Below, one piece after another: positions 14,562 to 23,126 of a DNA stretch of 64,000 nt (position 1 is its first letter; each line of letters begins with the position of its first letter). A program made the translations under genes and the position numbers. Below the pieces are notes generated by a model that ran no database searches, was not told the origin of the DNA, and was given only the letters and a program-made list of their open reading frames with translations. The stretch comes from a virus, in IMG/VR virus record IMGVR_UViG_3300050343_000230, positions 1 to 64,000 of that record. One strand, written 5' to 3'.

Positions 14562-16942
14562 TGGCCGGAACGAGCGCCCGTCTAAGAGAAATCGTTAACT
14601 CATACATCGAAAGAGATGGTAATGAGTACGTTGACACGGGCATTGTCGCAGGTCATATCGCTCAGATGAAGCTCTTTGGTATCCGCCAAGGTGTTGAGTT
14701 CTTCCCTTCACAAGATAACTTCGGGAATCAGCGAAAAGATTTTATCGATAAAGTAATTAAATACAACAAGCTAGACACAAGACTTGATTCGATATGGGAT
14801 TATTTTCTTTGTGATGGAAAAGGGCTTTTCTACATCAGACCTACTAAAAATAATTATCGTCTCTATTATTTCCGTAGCCATGAGTATCGCTCTTATTACA
14901 ACGTAGATGGTGAATTAGAAGAAGTCGTAATCATCTACAGCTATAAAGTCAAGACTGGAAAAGGAGGCATTTACCAGGACATTGGTTTGTCCGGACTAAG
15001 TGGTGCCACTGATCATGAAAATCCTGGACAGAAGCGTTACATCCGTTTGTCAATCAAACCTGATGTTATCGAAGAAACTCACTCAGAAGGTGAAATTTCA
15101 TTTGACAATGTCAACATGATGACCCCTGGCAAAACCCAGAAATTTGCCAATGAGCTTTTATATATTCCTTGCGTTGAGATCTTCAACAACCCCAAGGGCT
15201 TCTCCATGGAAGGCAGTGGGGAATTTGACCAATTAGCCAACCACATCATTACGCATGATGAGTTGGTACGCAACATGAAAAAGAACTTGCAGTTCTTTGG
15301 TAATCCTACGTTGCTTTCTTCCCGTCCCAAGACGGATCTGATGGAGCCAGGGGGAGGTGGGGATGGATCTGCGCAACGTCCCTCTATTGCTGCAAACTCA
15401 GGTTTCAATAGTATGTCGCCAATGTCGCGATCTACCTTTAAACAAGATCCTATTCAACGTGGTGTTGACGGACAACTCCGTGTGCCACGTGTTATTGCCA
15501 ACCTTGAGCCTAACGATCGAGTTGGTTATATTGTTCCTGATGCAATTTCAGGTGACCAGAATGCATTTGTACGACAATATAGAGAAGAGATTCGTACAGC
15601 CCTTGGAGGTGTAGATGAACTTTCAATCTCCGCAGGTGTTACTGCGACCGAATATAAAAGTTTGTTTGGTCGTGTTGCAGCCACCAGCAAAAAGAAAGCG
15701 AATTCGATTTATACGCATGGGCTCTGCCGATGCATGGAACTAATCATTTTTCAAGAGGAACAACTCTTCAAAGATACATTGGCAGCTGCTGCACAATTTG
15801 AAAAACCAATCACGCCTTCGCCAGGAAGTGGTCCAGAAGAAATGCAGTTTTATCGCGAGGCGATGGAAGAATATGACCAGCGTGTAAATCAACTTATGAT
15901 GGCATGCGTTAAAGCACAGATGATTCCACCTGGTGTTAGGGGACTAATACCAGATGGAGACATTACAATGCTTTGGCGTTGGCTTGGGCCGGTTTATGAA
16001 GAATCGACTCAAGATATCCTGAACAATTCAATTGTTGTAAGAAACTTACAAGAATTGGGTGTTGATAGCATAGAAGCACTGAAATATCTTTTCCCTTCAA
16101 AAACAGAAGAGGAAAGAGCGGAGATGCTTTCAGGATTTCCGTTCAGGATGGTTAACGAGTTACAAGGTGCTTACAACCAATTCTCTCGTTTGATAGGGGG
16201 CATGATGCAGACCCCTCATCCCCAATCTCCAGATTTGCCTATGGCAGCTGACCCGAGATTGGACCTTACTCCATATCTGTATCGAACACTAGAAGCATTA
16301 CAAAAGGAGATGAGTTATGCAGGACGCTTCCGTCCAATCGATCCCACAGATGAGCCAGCCATCCGTGGCCCCGAGCAGTTACGTGGCGGCAGCACCGGCA
16401 GCTCCGGTAGCGGCTCCTCAGGCAGCCCCGGCTCAGGTGGGGACGTACTTCCCCCAGGCGGTGCCCCAGGCGGCTCCAGCCTCGACTACCAGTTACCAAT
16501 CAAACCCGTCAGCATTCGTCCCCCCTTCCCAGGGCCAGGCGGATCAGGGGAACCCATGGGAATCGGCCTTCAACAAGGTGGTGAACCTACTGGGCAGTCC
16601 GGTGCAATCCCCGTTCCAGGGAGCACCATCACAGGCCCCGGTTCAGACTCCGGGTCAGTATACCCCGGCCAATTGGGGTCAAACAGCATCGACCCAACCC
16701 GACGCATCAACGAGCTGGGGTCAGCAGACCTCGCAAACAAGCCCGACCTCATACAGCAGCTCTTCCCAAACTTCATCGATCAACTCCTTAGCCGACGTGG
16801 CGGATCTCCTTCAGTGGAGTCCGGAGAGTCAGATGGTAGTGGCGAACTACGGGACGGAAGCGCCAGCGATTCTAAACCAGTACGCTCTAAACCTGGAAGG
16901 AATGCTGGACAGCGCGGTCGCGTGGGGAAGCGAGGCAACTAA
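14561..16942 (+). CDS. Portal protein with overprinted C-terminal tail
   Basis: 793 residues. The portal is the dodecameric ring through which DNA enters and leaves the head. Support: size, place between terminase and capsid, and a sequence with many mixed alpha/beta stretches (YFLCDGKGLFYIRPTKNN, KLDTRLDSIWDYFL). The folded part probably ends near residue 585 (ALQKEMSYAGRF). After that comes a Gly/Ser/Pro-rich tail with one helix (INELGSADLANKPDLIQQLF). That tail, 208 codons, is read in a second frame by the scaffold-like gene at 16317. Such a long tail is unusual for portals. Confidence 0.85.
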   Translation: MAGTSARLREIVNSYIERDGNEYVDTGIVAGHIAQMKLFGIRQGVEFFPSQDNFGNQRKDFIDKVIKYNKLDTRLDSIWDYFLCDGKGLFYIRPTKNNYRLYYFRSHEYRSYYNVDGELEEVVIIYSYKVKTGKGGIYQDIGLSGLSGATDHENPGQKRYIRLSIKPDVIEETHSEGEISFDNVNMMTPGKTQKFANELLYIPCVEIFNNPKGFSMEGSGEFDQLANHIITHDELVRNMKKNLQFFGNPTLLSSRPKTDLMEPGGGGDGSAQRPSIAANSGFNSMSPMSRSTFKQDPIQRGVDGQLRVPRVIANLEPNDRVGYIVPDAISGDQNAFVRQYREEIRTALGGVDELSISAGVTATEYKSLFGRVAATSKKKANSIYTHGLCRCMELIIFQEEQLFKDTLAAAAQFEKPITPSPGSGPEEMQFYREAMEEYDQRVNQLMMACVKAQMIPPGVRGLIPDGDITMLWRWLGPVYEESTQDILNNSIVVRNLQELGVDSIEALKYLFPSKTEEERAEMLSGFPFRMVNELQGAYNQFSRLIGGMMQTPHPQSPDLPMAADPRLDLTPYLYRTLEALQKEMSYAGRFRPIDPTDEPAIRGPEQLRGGSTGSSGSGSSGSPGSGGDVLPPGGAPGGSSLDYQLPIKPVSIRPPFPGPGGSGEPMGIGLQQGGEPTGQSGAIPVPGSTITGPGSDSGSVYPGQLGSNSIDPTRRINELGSADLANKPDLIQQLFPNFIDQLLSRRGGSPSVESGESDGSGELRDGSASDSKPVRSKPGRNAGQRGRVGKRGN

Positions 16943-17315
16943 CACCCTGATGGGTTATGCCAACTTCTCCGTCAATGAGCATCGCGAGAATCTGGCTTAC
17001 AACGAAATTCTTACTAACCCTGACATCTTGTCGGATTACACCTTGAATTTCTTTGGTCCTCAAGGTCCATATCCAGTCTACGAATCTGAAGCAGAATTAG
17101 CTACCCCTGGTTATCCAACTCAGCAGGTATCTAACGAGCAAATGATTCCTGGCGCAAACTTCCCTGCACCTCCACAGGCTGCTGCTCCTCAAGCTCCCCA
17201 AGATTTCTGGGGTTCTTTCAAGCAACAGATGGATCAAGATCCTACGCAAGCATGGCGTGTGATCAACCAGGCTTCACCTCAGGTGATGGCTAACAAACTC
17301 TTCGTCATGGAGTGA
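16317..17315 (+). CDS. Scaffold-like protein overprinting the portal gene
   Basis: 332 residues in the +1 frame relative to the portal, sharing 626 bases with it. The start is well supported: AAGGAG at 16304-16309, seven bases before ATG. The first 200 residues are Pro/Ala/Gln/Ser-rich with one helix (WESAFNKVVNLLG); after the overlap comes a more ordered part (SLADVADLLQWSPESQMVVA, LAYNEILTNPDILSDYTLNF). Its place between portal and capsid is the usual place of the scaffolding protein or prohead protease. I see no protease motif, so scaffold is preferred, by inference. Confidence 0.75.
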   Translation: MQDASVQSIPQMSQPSVAPSSYVAAAPAAPVAAPQAAPAQVGTYFPQAVPQAAPASTTSYQSNPSAFVPPSQGQADQGNPWESAFNKVVNLLGSPVQSPFQGAPSQAPVQTPGQYTPANWGQTASTQPDASTSWGQQTSQTSPTSYSSSSQTSSINSLADVADLLQWSPESQMVVANYGTEAPAILNQYALNLEGMLDSAVAWGSEATNTLMGYANFSVNEHRENLAYNEILTNPDILSDYTLNFFGPQGPYPVYESEAELATPGYPTQQVSNEQMIPGANFPAPPQAAAPQAPQDFWGSFKQQMDQDPTQAWRVINQASPQVMANKLFVME

Positions 17316-17319
17316 TCCA

Positions 17320-17841
17320 ATGCGTAACGCTTTGAAATATGGTATTCCTGCGGCTGCCGGTCTCGGCGCTGCAGGTCTTGTTGCCAGTCAAGGCGGGAAT
17401 CCTGTTGAAGCCGGTGGCGCTGCTATTGCTGCTGGCTTAGGCGGTGCTGCTGGTTTAGTAGGCGCTCGTCTACTTGCGGGTAAATACAGCCCTCAATTAG
17501 TATCTAAAATCCAACGTGGTTTAGGTACAGTTGAGGATCGGCTTTCCCAGGCAAGTGCAAATCGCCCTGATGGTTCGATGAGAGCCAATGCCTTACTGGA
17601 TTTATCTAGCGCGGCAGGTAACATTGCTGATTCAGTCACTGAACGTGGCATGGCTAAAGCTACTGCTGCTGGCCTAGTTCCAGCTTCTGCTGCTACTGCT
17701 GCCCTTGGCGGCTATGGTGCAGGACAAGCAGTTGGTGCTGTTGCCCAAATGATTGGCATTGATCCAGAACTCCCTGGTTCAAGCAATACAGTTAATTCCC
17801 GATTAAACATGCAAGGTATGAACTACCTTCCCATGTATTGA
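17320..17841 (+). CDS. Glycine-zipper head-region protein (173 aa)
   Basis: Very Gly/Ala-rich. Hydrophobic segments are GIPAAAGLGAAGLVASQGG, AAIAAGLGGAAGLVGARLLA and, near the end, VPASAATAALGGYGAGQAVG. Soluble helix in between. Same composition as the series at 4.2-7.9 kb, although it lies between scaffold and capsid. Possibly a membrane-active virion protein. Confidence 0.65.
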   Translation: MRNALKYGIPAAAGLGAAGLVASQGGNPVEAGGAAIAAGLGGAAGLVGARLLAGKYSPQLVSKIQRGLGTVEDRLSQASANRPDGSMRANALLDLSSAAGNIADSVTERGMAKATAAGLVPASAATAALGGYGAGQAVGAVAQMIGIDPELPGSSNTVNSRLNMQGMNYLPMY

Positions 17842-17929
17842 TTAGCACTTAAAATATTTAAGACTGCTAAACTTTTATTTAGATAGGGTGATTGTTTTGC
17901 CCGAATCTTTCGTTTGACAAACTTACTAT

Positions 17930-17939
17930 CCGTATACGG
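17930..17939. promoter_or_regulatory. Palindrome CCGTATACGG over capsid ribosome site
   Basis: A perfect ten-base palindrome overlapping the GGAGG Shine-Dalgarno (17938-17942) of the capsid gene. It could be an operator or form a small RNA hairpin affecting capsid translation; it may also be chance. A TTGACA at 17914-17919 lies upstream, but spacing to TATACG is only 13 bases, so a standard promoter is not supported. Confidence 0.3.
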
Positions 17940-17952
17940 AGGATAAACACAA

Positions 17953-19116
17953 GTGTTTTTAGATAACGACTTTCCTAAGATTTTAGGTGCGGAACTATAC
18001 CGTCCGCATCCCGCTTATGTCTGTGAAATGGCTGTCGAGCCTGTAGTCGTACATGACTTCACCTCGCAGCCCGGCCAGACCGTGCAGCTGGATCGCTATA
18101 AGTTCTGGGGAACTCCTGGTACTAAGGATTCACGCGAGCGTATTGCTGACCAGACTATTGGTACAGCTAATAGCCGTAACATCACGAAGGAGAAAGTCCT
18201 CGTGGTGCTTAAGGAATACACCGGCCCTGCGGACCCAGGTGATCCTACCCAGCCTTCAACCTTTAAGATTGCTCGTGAGACCCTGGTCACCGCGCAGCGT
18301 TTGCTGCTCGACACTGGCAACTTGAACATGTTCCACCAGTCAATCGGTAGCTTGACGCTGCTTGATGACTATCGTCGTTGGCGTGACCGCGTCTTCATTG
18401 ACGAACTTGCAAAAGCAGAAGCACAAGGTGCAGCTTCTTCAAGCCAAGGCGGTTATTACTTCGCTGGTGGTAAAGGTAAAGATGGTACTGGCCGTATTTC
18501 TTATACAGCTGCTGAGTACACCGCACAAGTACAACAGTTCTCTGTTCGTACCGACCTTCTCGAAGTTGTAAAAGATCTTCGTAAGCGCAACGTACCTACA
18601 TTTGCTGATGGTCTGTATCGCTGTATTTGCGATCCTACCTTCATGATGCACTTGCGTCGTGACGAAGATTTCCGTGAGATCGCTCGCTACGCAGGCAATC
18701 CTGGACAAGGCATGTACATGGCTAACCCCATGATGCCTAACAACTCCAGTTTCTACATGGGACCACAAGCTGGTCAGGGCTACTTCCTGGCTGGTGAACC
18801 TGTGATGCCTACTGGCGTTCAGTTTGAAGGCGTTAAGTTCTTTGAGTCAACCAACTTCCCAAATAAGAGTGTAACCACCTCATTTGATGCGGGTGCTAAC
18901 TACGCTTCTGAAGAAGTTGCACAAGGTTACTTCTTCGGTCCTCAGTCTGTTGGTGTTGGTATTGGCGGTCCTAACGCACAAGTACTCATTAACAACAATG
19001 ATGACTTCTCTCGCTTTATCATCCTGATTTGGCAGCTCTATGCTGGTTTCGAGGTCTTGAACAAAGACTTCATCACTACTGCATTCAGCTACCTCTCCGA
19101 TGACGGCGTAGTCTGA
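17953..19116 (+). CDS. Major capsid protein
   Basis: 387 residues, GTG start ten bases after GGAGG. Size, place after portal and scaffold, and high codon quality fit an HK97-fold major capsid protein. The N-terminus is compact (MFLDNDFPKILGAELYRPHP) and shows no scaffold-like delta domain; the centre has a long helix-rich part (LLEVVKDLRKRNVPTFADGL) and the C-terminal third is Gly/Asn/Pro-rich with aromatic residues. Sequence alone does not let me prove the fold. This should be the most abundant late protein. Confidence 0.8.
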   Translation: MFLDNDFPKILGAELYRPHPAYVCEMAVEPVVVHDFTSQPGQTVQLDRYKFWGTPGTKDSRERIADQTIGTANSRNITKEKVLVVLKEYTGPADPGDPTQPSTFKIARETLVTAQRLLLDTGNLNMFHQSIGSLTLLDDYRRWRDRVFIDELAKAEAQGAASSSQGGYYFAGGKGKDGTGRISYTAAEYTAQVQQFSVRTDLLEVVKDLRKRNVPTFADGLYRCICDPTFMMHLRRDEDFREIARYAGNPGQGMYMANPMMPNNSSFYMGPQAGQGYFLAGEPVMPTGVQFEGVKFFESTNFPNKSVTTSFDAGANYASEEVAQGYFFGPQSVGVGIGGPNAQVLINNNDDFSRFIILIWQLYAGFEVLNKDFITTAFSYLSDDGVV

Positions 19117-19146
19117 TCATAAATAAGTAAACCTCTATCAAGAAAA

Positions 19147-19914
19147 ATGGCATACTTATCTGCTAAGAAAATCTTCCCAGGTGACATGACTGAACCCCTT
19201 AATGGGTGGTATCAGAATATTGACACTACTGGTGGATCACAAAATAATGCATCCTTGGCAGGCCCGACTTCGGTCTTGGCCAATCCTGGATGGCAGTTTT
19301 ATCAACTGCGTGGATACGTACCTGTTACCAATACTGTTGGTGCAGGCTACGTCACTGTGGGCGATGTGATCATCCCTTCTCCTTACAAGAATGATGACAC
19401 CCGCGTCAACATCACTGGCATGACTGTCACTGCTGATGCTGAGCGCCCTGCTTACGTTTATCGCACTGCTGTTTCCGTAGCCTCTGGCTGGGGTGACGGA
19501 CGCGTTGCACTGGATGGCATCACTACTTCTGGCGCTACTCAGGTAATCGGTTTCGGTCCTGGTACTGCTACTGCTCCTGTAAGTTTCTCAGGTGTAGTTG
19601 AAGGAGCTAATATCACTGCTGCTGCTAGCAATCTTGCTGCAGGTACTGGTGGATTGGGTGCTTGCCCTCTAGATTCTTCTGTTGATTACGAAGTCTTAAC
19701 TGCTAACACAAACTTCCGTGTTTATTCCAAAGCATTGACTAACTCCACTGCCACTAATGGCGGCTGGGCTATCTCTAATGCTGACGCAGCTGCTGGCCGT
19801 GCTGGCTACATCCTTTGCGAAGTTTGCTTCGTACGTCAAGATGTTCCTGTCGATTACGACGAGCTTGAGCAGTATCTTCCCTACAAGATCGCTTCTAACT
19901 ATCCTGGTTATTGA
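19147..19914 (+). CDS. Putative head decoration or minor capsid protein (255 aa)
   Basis: Beta-rich and Gly/Ala/Thr/Asn-rich with little charge, typical of virion surface proteins (YVTVGDVIIPSPYK, NITGMTVTADAERPAYVYR). It lies just after the capsid gene, the usual place for decoration proteins. The C-terminus returns to a mixed acidic part (VDYDELEQYLPYKIASNYPG). Inference from position and composition. Confidence 0.6.
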   Translation: MAYLSAKKIFPGDMTEPLNGWYQNIDTTGGSQNNASLAGPTSVLANPGWQFYQLRGYVPVTNTVGAGYVTVGDVIIPSPYKNDDTRVNITGMTVTADAERPAYVYRTAVSVASGWGDGRVALDGITTSGATQVIGFGPGTATAPVSFSGVVEGANITAAASNLAAGTGGLGACPLDSSVDYEVLTANTNFRVYSKALTNSTATNGGWAISNADAAAGRAGYILCEVCFVRQDVPVDYDELEQYLPYKIASNYPGY

Positions 19915-19957
19915 TATTTAGGGTAACATGGGGCTAGTTAATAAATAGCTAGTCCCA

Positions 19958-20368
19958 ATGCTCTTTAAACACAATAAAACCGGTGTAAGGTTAAAGATCG
20001 TGTCTGAATGGGATGAGGGCGATTGGTTCATGGTCGAAGACCAAGACGGTCGCATCTTTACTGTTTACAAGACAGAAATTGTTGAAGACAAGGAAGCATC
20101 TAAGAAGGTTAAAACTCTTCAAGTAAAAGATGCAGCCAAAGGTGACGAGCCTCGTAAATTTCCTACAGATGTTCGGCTTAATGTCAATGGAGCTACGGCT
20201 CAAATGATTGCCGATCATATCAAAGGAGTCGGTCTTAAAACTGCAAAAGAGATTAAGGATTTACAGCTTTCTTTGTCAGGCGAAAGGTTCACTAGCCTTG
20301 AGCAGTTAAAATCGATTCCCCGCGTAGATTGGGACTCAGTGTTTGCAGCTGATCTAATCCGCGTCTAA
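19958..20368 (+). CDS. Helix-hairpin-helix protein (136 aa)
   Basis: The N-terminal half looks like a small beta barrel (KTGVRLKIVSEWDEGDWFMV). The C-terminal half carries a helix-hairpin-helix core (MIADHIKGVGLKTAKEIKDL) followed by TSLEQLKSIPRVDW, as in ComEA-type DNA-binding repeats. HhH domains grip the DNA backbone without sequence preference. In the head-gene block it may help DNA retention or head completion. A terminator follows directly. Confidence 0.65.
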   Translation: MLFKHNKTGVRLKIVSEWDEGDWFMVEDQDGRIFTVYKTEIVEDKEASKKVKTLQVKDAAKGDEPRKFPTDVRLNVNGATAQMIADHIKGVGLKTAKEIKDLQLSLSGERFTSLEQLKSIPRVDWDSVFAADLIRV

Positions 20369-20374
20369 TGGTTA

Positions 20375-20394
20375 AGCCCCTGTAGGGGCTTTTC
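20375..20394 (+). terminator. Rho-independent terminator
   Basis: Stem AGCCCC (20375-20380), loop TGTA, stem GGGGCT (20385-20390), then TTTCT. It starts seven bases after the stop of the helix-hairpin-helix gene and ends the capsid transcription unit. A promoter-like element follows at 20411. Confidence 0.85.
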
Positions 20395-20410
20395 TATTAT
20401 TTGTGCAGAT

Positions 20411-20420
20411 TATAATTAAC
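20411..20420 (+). promoter_or_regulatory. Promoter-like element TATAATTAAC
   Basis: Recurring ten-base element, ending 18 bases before the GTG at 20439, directly downstream of a terminator, which is where a promoter is needed. Confidence 0.55.
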
Positions 20421-20438
20421 AAATACTGACGGTGCATT

Positions 20439-20918
20439 GTGCAGTTATCTGATTTCAATAAAAGCCGCGTCAGGTATCATCTTGGGTATTACGTTACCAG
20501 TGTCCCAGCAGGTGACTATGCGCGGCTAGAAGAAGCTTTGAATTCTGTCCCTGATTCAGTGTTCAACGATAAGATCATTTATCAGATCAATCGTTGTGAC
20601 GCTGCAGAGAAGAAAACACAGCTTGCTTCTTATGAGGATGACTTCACTCCTCCAAGCACAAGAGTCGAAGGTATTGTGGGAGACGTTGATCGTACGATTC
20701 GCTCCAGCAATGTCAAAGATGCTTTGAAAGTATGGGACGAAGTTTATCTGTATGAGACTAATCGTCTTGCACAGATTCTTTATGTACCTAACTACAAAGA
20801 TCCCTTCCAGGCACGTTATCGCTATGAGCGTTCTGGGGCAGAATTTATCATGGCTCTACCAGGCCCAGCTGATACAGCAGTGGGCGCAAACCTTTACCTT
20901 CGCGTTAACTACAGATAG
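20439..20918 (+). CDS. Putative head completion/connector protein (159 aa)
   Basis: GTG start. Begins with a helix (LSDFNKSRVRYHLGYYV) and ends with a strand-rich ANLYLRVNYR. Size and place after the capsid genes suggest a connector or adaptor, as helical connector proteins of this length normally follow the capsid. No motif proves this. Confidence 0.6.
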   Translation: MQLSDFNKSRVRYHLGYYVTSVPAGDYARLEEALNSVPDSVFNDKIIYQINRCDAAEKKTQLASYEDDFTPPSTRVEGIVGDVDRTIRSSNVKDALKVWDEVYLYETNRLAQILYVPNYKDPFQARYRYERSGAEFIMALPGPADTAVGANLYLRVNYR

Positions 20919-20920
20919 CC

Positions 20921-22279
20921 ATGCCCCTTAACTTTCTCGCTAAGCAAGCTGTACGATTTGGCAGGCCGGTTGTTAGTTCTGCTGTTGATGCTATTACAAA
21001 CCCCCAGACTTATATCAAACTGGGAGACCAGGCTAGTGACGTACTGCAACGGACACTTCCGACTCGTTTTCAAGGAGCTGGCTTTAAAGATATCCCGACT
21101 GCGTTTACTGGAACGCTTAATGATATTGCAGGCATGGCCCCTGGCGCAGCTAGAGAGCAAGCACGTAATAGTGCAAAGACACAATTAAACCAGGTTGCGC
21201 GTTCTTTAGAGCCTACCCTTCGTCGCCCTGCAGGACAAACAGCATCAGGTTTGTTAAGAGCGCCTAACGTAGGCAGTGCAGCACCGCGCCCAACTGTAGC
21301 GACAAGTGTGCCTGTTACACAGCTTCCACAGGCCGGTGGTCCTTTAGCTCGTGATTACGCCTTAGGACGTAGCTCAGGAGCTGTTAATGAAATGGCAGAT
21401 GTTCGTAAGCTTTTAACACAAGCACCTGCTAAAGCCACAAGTTTTTTAAACAACTTAAATCCTTTTAATAAGCCCGGTCGCCTTCTGAATCCCACTGGAT
21501 TTCGTGGGGGTCTTCTTTACGGTACAGCTGCTGACCAACTTCTTCCTCGTATAGGTTTAGATAAAAAGAATACAGCCGCTATTTCCACTGCACTTACAAT
21601 GCCTGGACCCCCATCGTTGAAACTTTTAGCGGGTCTTATGGCGCATGATTTTAACAATCCGCTTGCTACTGGAACCTTGGCGGATGCCCCGCAGCTCACT
21701 CCTGCACAAATAAAAGTAGCCAATAAAGCGCGTAAAGAACAAGGATTTTCTCCTTTAGGGCCTAATGGAGAAGTAGATAATAGACAAGAAAAGCTAACAC
21801 CACCTAAATCTGAAGAAATCTACGGATCCATTCCTCCTTCTGTCAATGATGATCTTCCCGGACAGAACTATGATTCAAGTGTGACACTGCCTGGTGCACC
21901 CACAATAAATAATCCTCCTTACGTACCACCCACAACGCTGACACCTGATCCCGTACCTCCTACGCCAACACCAGACATTGGGCAAGCAATGGATCCTTAT
22001 GCATATCAATTAAATGTATATGGACAAGGACGCCAAGATGCTGCTACACAGTCTTCACAAGCTGCTGTGCGTGACCTAGGACTTTCTATTCACAGGCAAC
22101 TGTATCCCGGCCTTTACCCAAATGAAGGGCCTAAAACACCCTTGCAAGAGCCAAGCACAATGAACAATTTGGATGCAATGTCTGAACTAGATGCATCCAC
22201 GAACGCAGTAGAAGAATTAATTGATCCTACAATTCTTGCTCAACTCAATGCAATGAACTTAAGGAGGTCAGGTTATTAA
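20921..22279 (+). CDS. Hypothetical virion protein, Pro-rich (452 aa)
   Basis: A basic, Ala/Thr/Arg-rich N-terminal half is followed by one weakly hydrophobic region (TALTMPGPPSLKLLAGLMAH) and a Pro/Thr/Asn-rich linker (YVPPTTLTPDPVPPTPTPDI), then an acidic helical end. Could be a large internal or connector-associated virion protein. Not recognised. One-base overlap with the next ATG. Confidence 0.65.
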   Translation: MPLNFLAKQAVRFGRPVVSSAVDAITNPQTYIKLGDQASDVLQRTLPTRFQGAGFKDIPTAFTGTLNDIAGMAPGAAREQARNSAKTQLNQVARSLEPTLRRPAGQTASGLLRAPNVGSAAPRPTVATSVPVTQLPQAGGPLARDYALGRSSGAVNEMADVRKLLTQAPAKATSFLNNLNPFNKPGRLLNPTGFRGGLLYGTAADQLLPRIGLDKKNTAAISTALTMPGPPSLKLLAGLMAHDFNNPLATGTLADAPQLTPAQIKVANKARKEQGFSPLGPNGEVDNRQEKLTPPKSEEIYGSIPPSVNDDLPGQNYDSSVTLPGAPTINNPPYVPPTTLTPDPVPPTPTPDIGQAMDPYAYQLNVYGQGRQDAATQSSQAAVRDLGLSIHRQLYPGLYPNEGPKTPLQEPSTMNNLDAMSELDASTNAVEELIDPTILAQLNAMNLRRSGY

Positions 22280-23097
22280 TGGATTACCAAATCACTGATA
22301 ACGATAAAGCAGCCATTGTCAGAACGGCACAACAGTTAGGAGTTACCCCTATTGAACTAGGAGCCGTTCTTCAGCGTGAGTCAGGCATGAACCCTAATAT
22401 CTGGGGTGGTAAAGGCGGCAATTACTATGGTGCTATTCAATTTGGTGGTCCGGAACGCAAAGAAGCTGGCTTAGATCCTAATAAGATTGGCAACTACAGC
22501 CTGGCAGAGCAAATGCCACATGTTCAAAAATGGCTTGGTGGTCGAGGGTATGAGCGAGGAATGGGAGTAGCTCTTTTATACAACACAATTCTTGGTGGCA
22601 ATCCAAATGCCAACATGAATACACAAGATTCGTTTGGTAGTTCAGTAAACAACTCTTTGCGAAGATTCCAACCCGGTGGTGCTGATTACACTGCAGCACA
22701 GAAAAAGCTAGGAGATCTAACTAGCTACGGTGTAGGGCAAGGCGGTCCAGGCTTCCCCCAACTCTCCTACCAATTCGACGAAGACGGAAACGTTATCGGC
22801 ATTGACCCCAGCTCAGCTGGTGGATCTACTACTTCCGGTGGTAATACTTACAACACTACTATCAATGTCACGGAAGGCAAAGATAAAGCGAACTTTATGG
22901 ATGCGATCAAAAAGCAACTTATGGGTCAAGCGCTTCTGGACCAGAATAAAAAAAGTTCAACCTCGTACGACCCGATGAGTATTGTCCAGCAGTACACAGG
23001 CATGAATTTAAAGCAATTTATGCCAGGAGAAACGACTAAAGAGGAGACACCTGGATATTTAGATCCAGCAACCTATCTAAACTTAATCAATAAGTAG
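22279..23097 (+). CDS. Virion-associated lytic transglycosylase-like protein
   Basis: 272 residues. The N-terminal 150 residues have the lysozyme/SLT look: catalytic-type Glu in LQRESGMNPNIWGG (E34), then YYGAIQFGGPERKEAG, and ALLYNTILGG. It should cut the glycan backbone of host peptidoglycan when the virion delivers its DNA. A Ser/Gly/Thr linker (SAGGSTTSGGNTYNTTINVT) joins a helical C-terminal part that may anchor it in the particle. Confidence 0.8.
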   Translation: MDYQITDNDKAAIVRTAQQLGVTPIELGAVLQRESGMNPNIWGGKGGNYYGAIQFGGPERKEAGLDPNKIGNYSLAEQMPHVQKWLGGRGYERGMGVALLYNTILGGNPNANMNTQDSFGSSVNNSLRRFQPGGADYTAAQKKLGDLTSYGVGQGGPGFPQLSYQFDEDGNVIGIDPSSAGGSTTSGGNTYNTTINVTEGKDKANFMDAIKKQLMGQALLDQNKKSSTSYDPMSIVQQYTGMNLKQFMPGETTKEETPGYLDPATYLNLINK

Positions 23098-23107
23098 TAA
23101 AATAAAC
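23098..23107 (+). promoter_or_regulatory. Promoter-like element TAAAATAAAC
   Basis: Exact copy of the element at 29806. Its end lies 19 bases before the ATG at 23127. Confidence 0.5.
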
Positions 23108-23126
23108 TGATACTAGAAGTGGAAAC

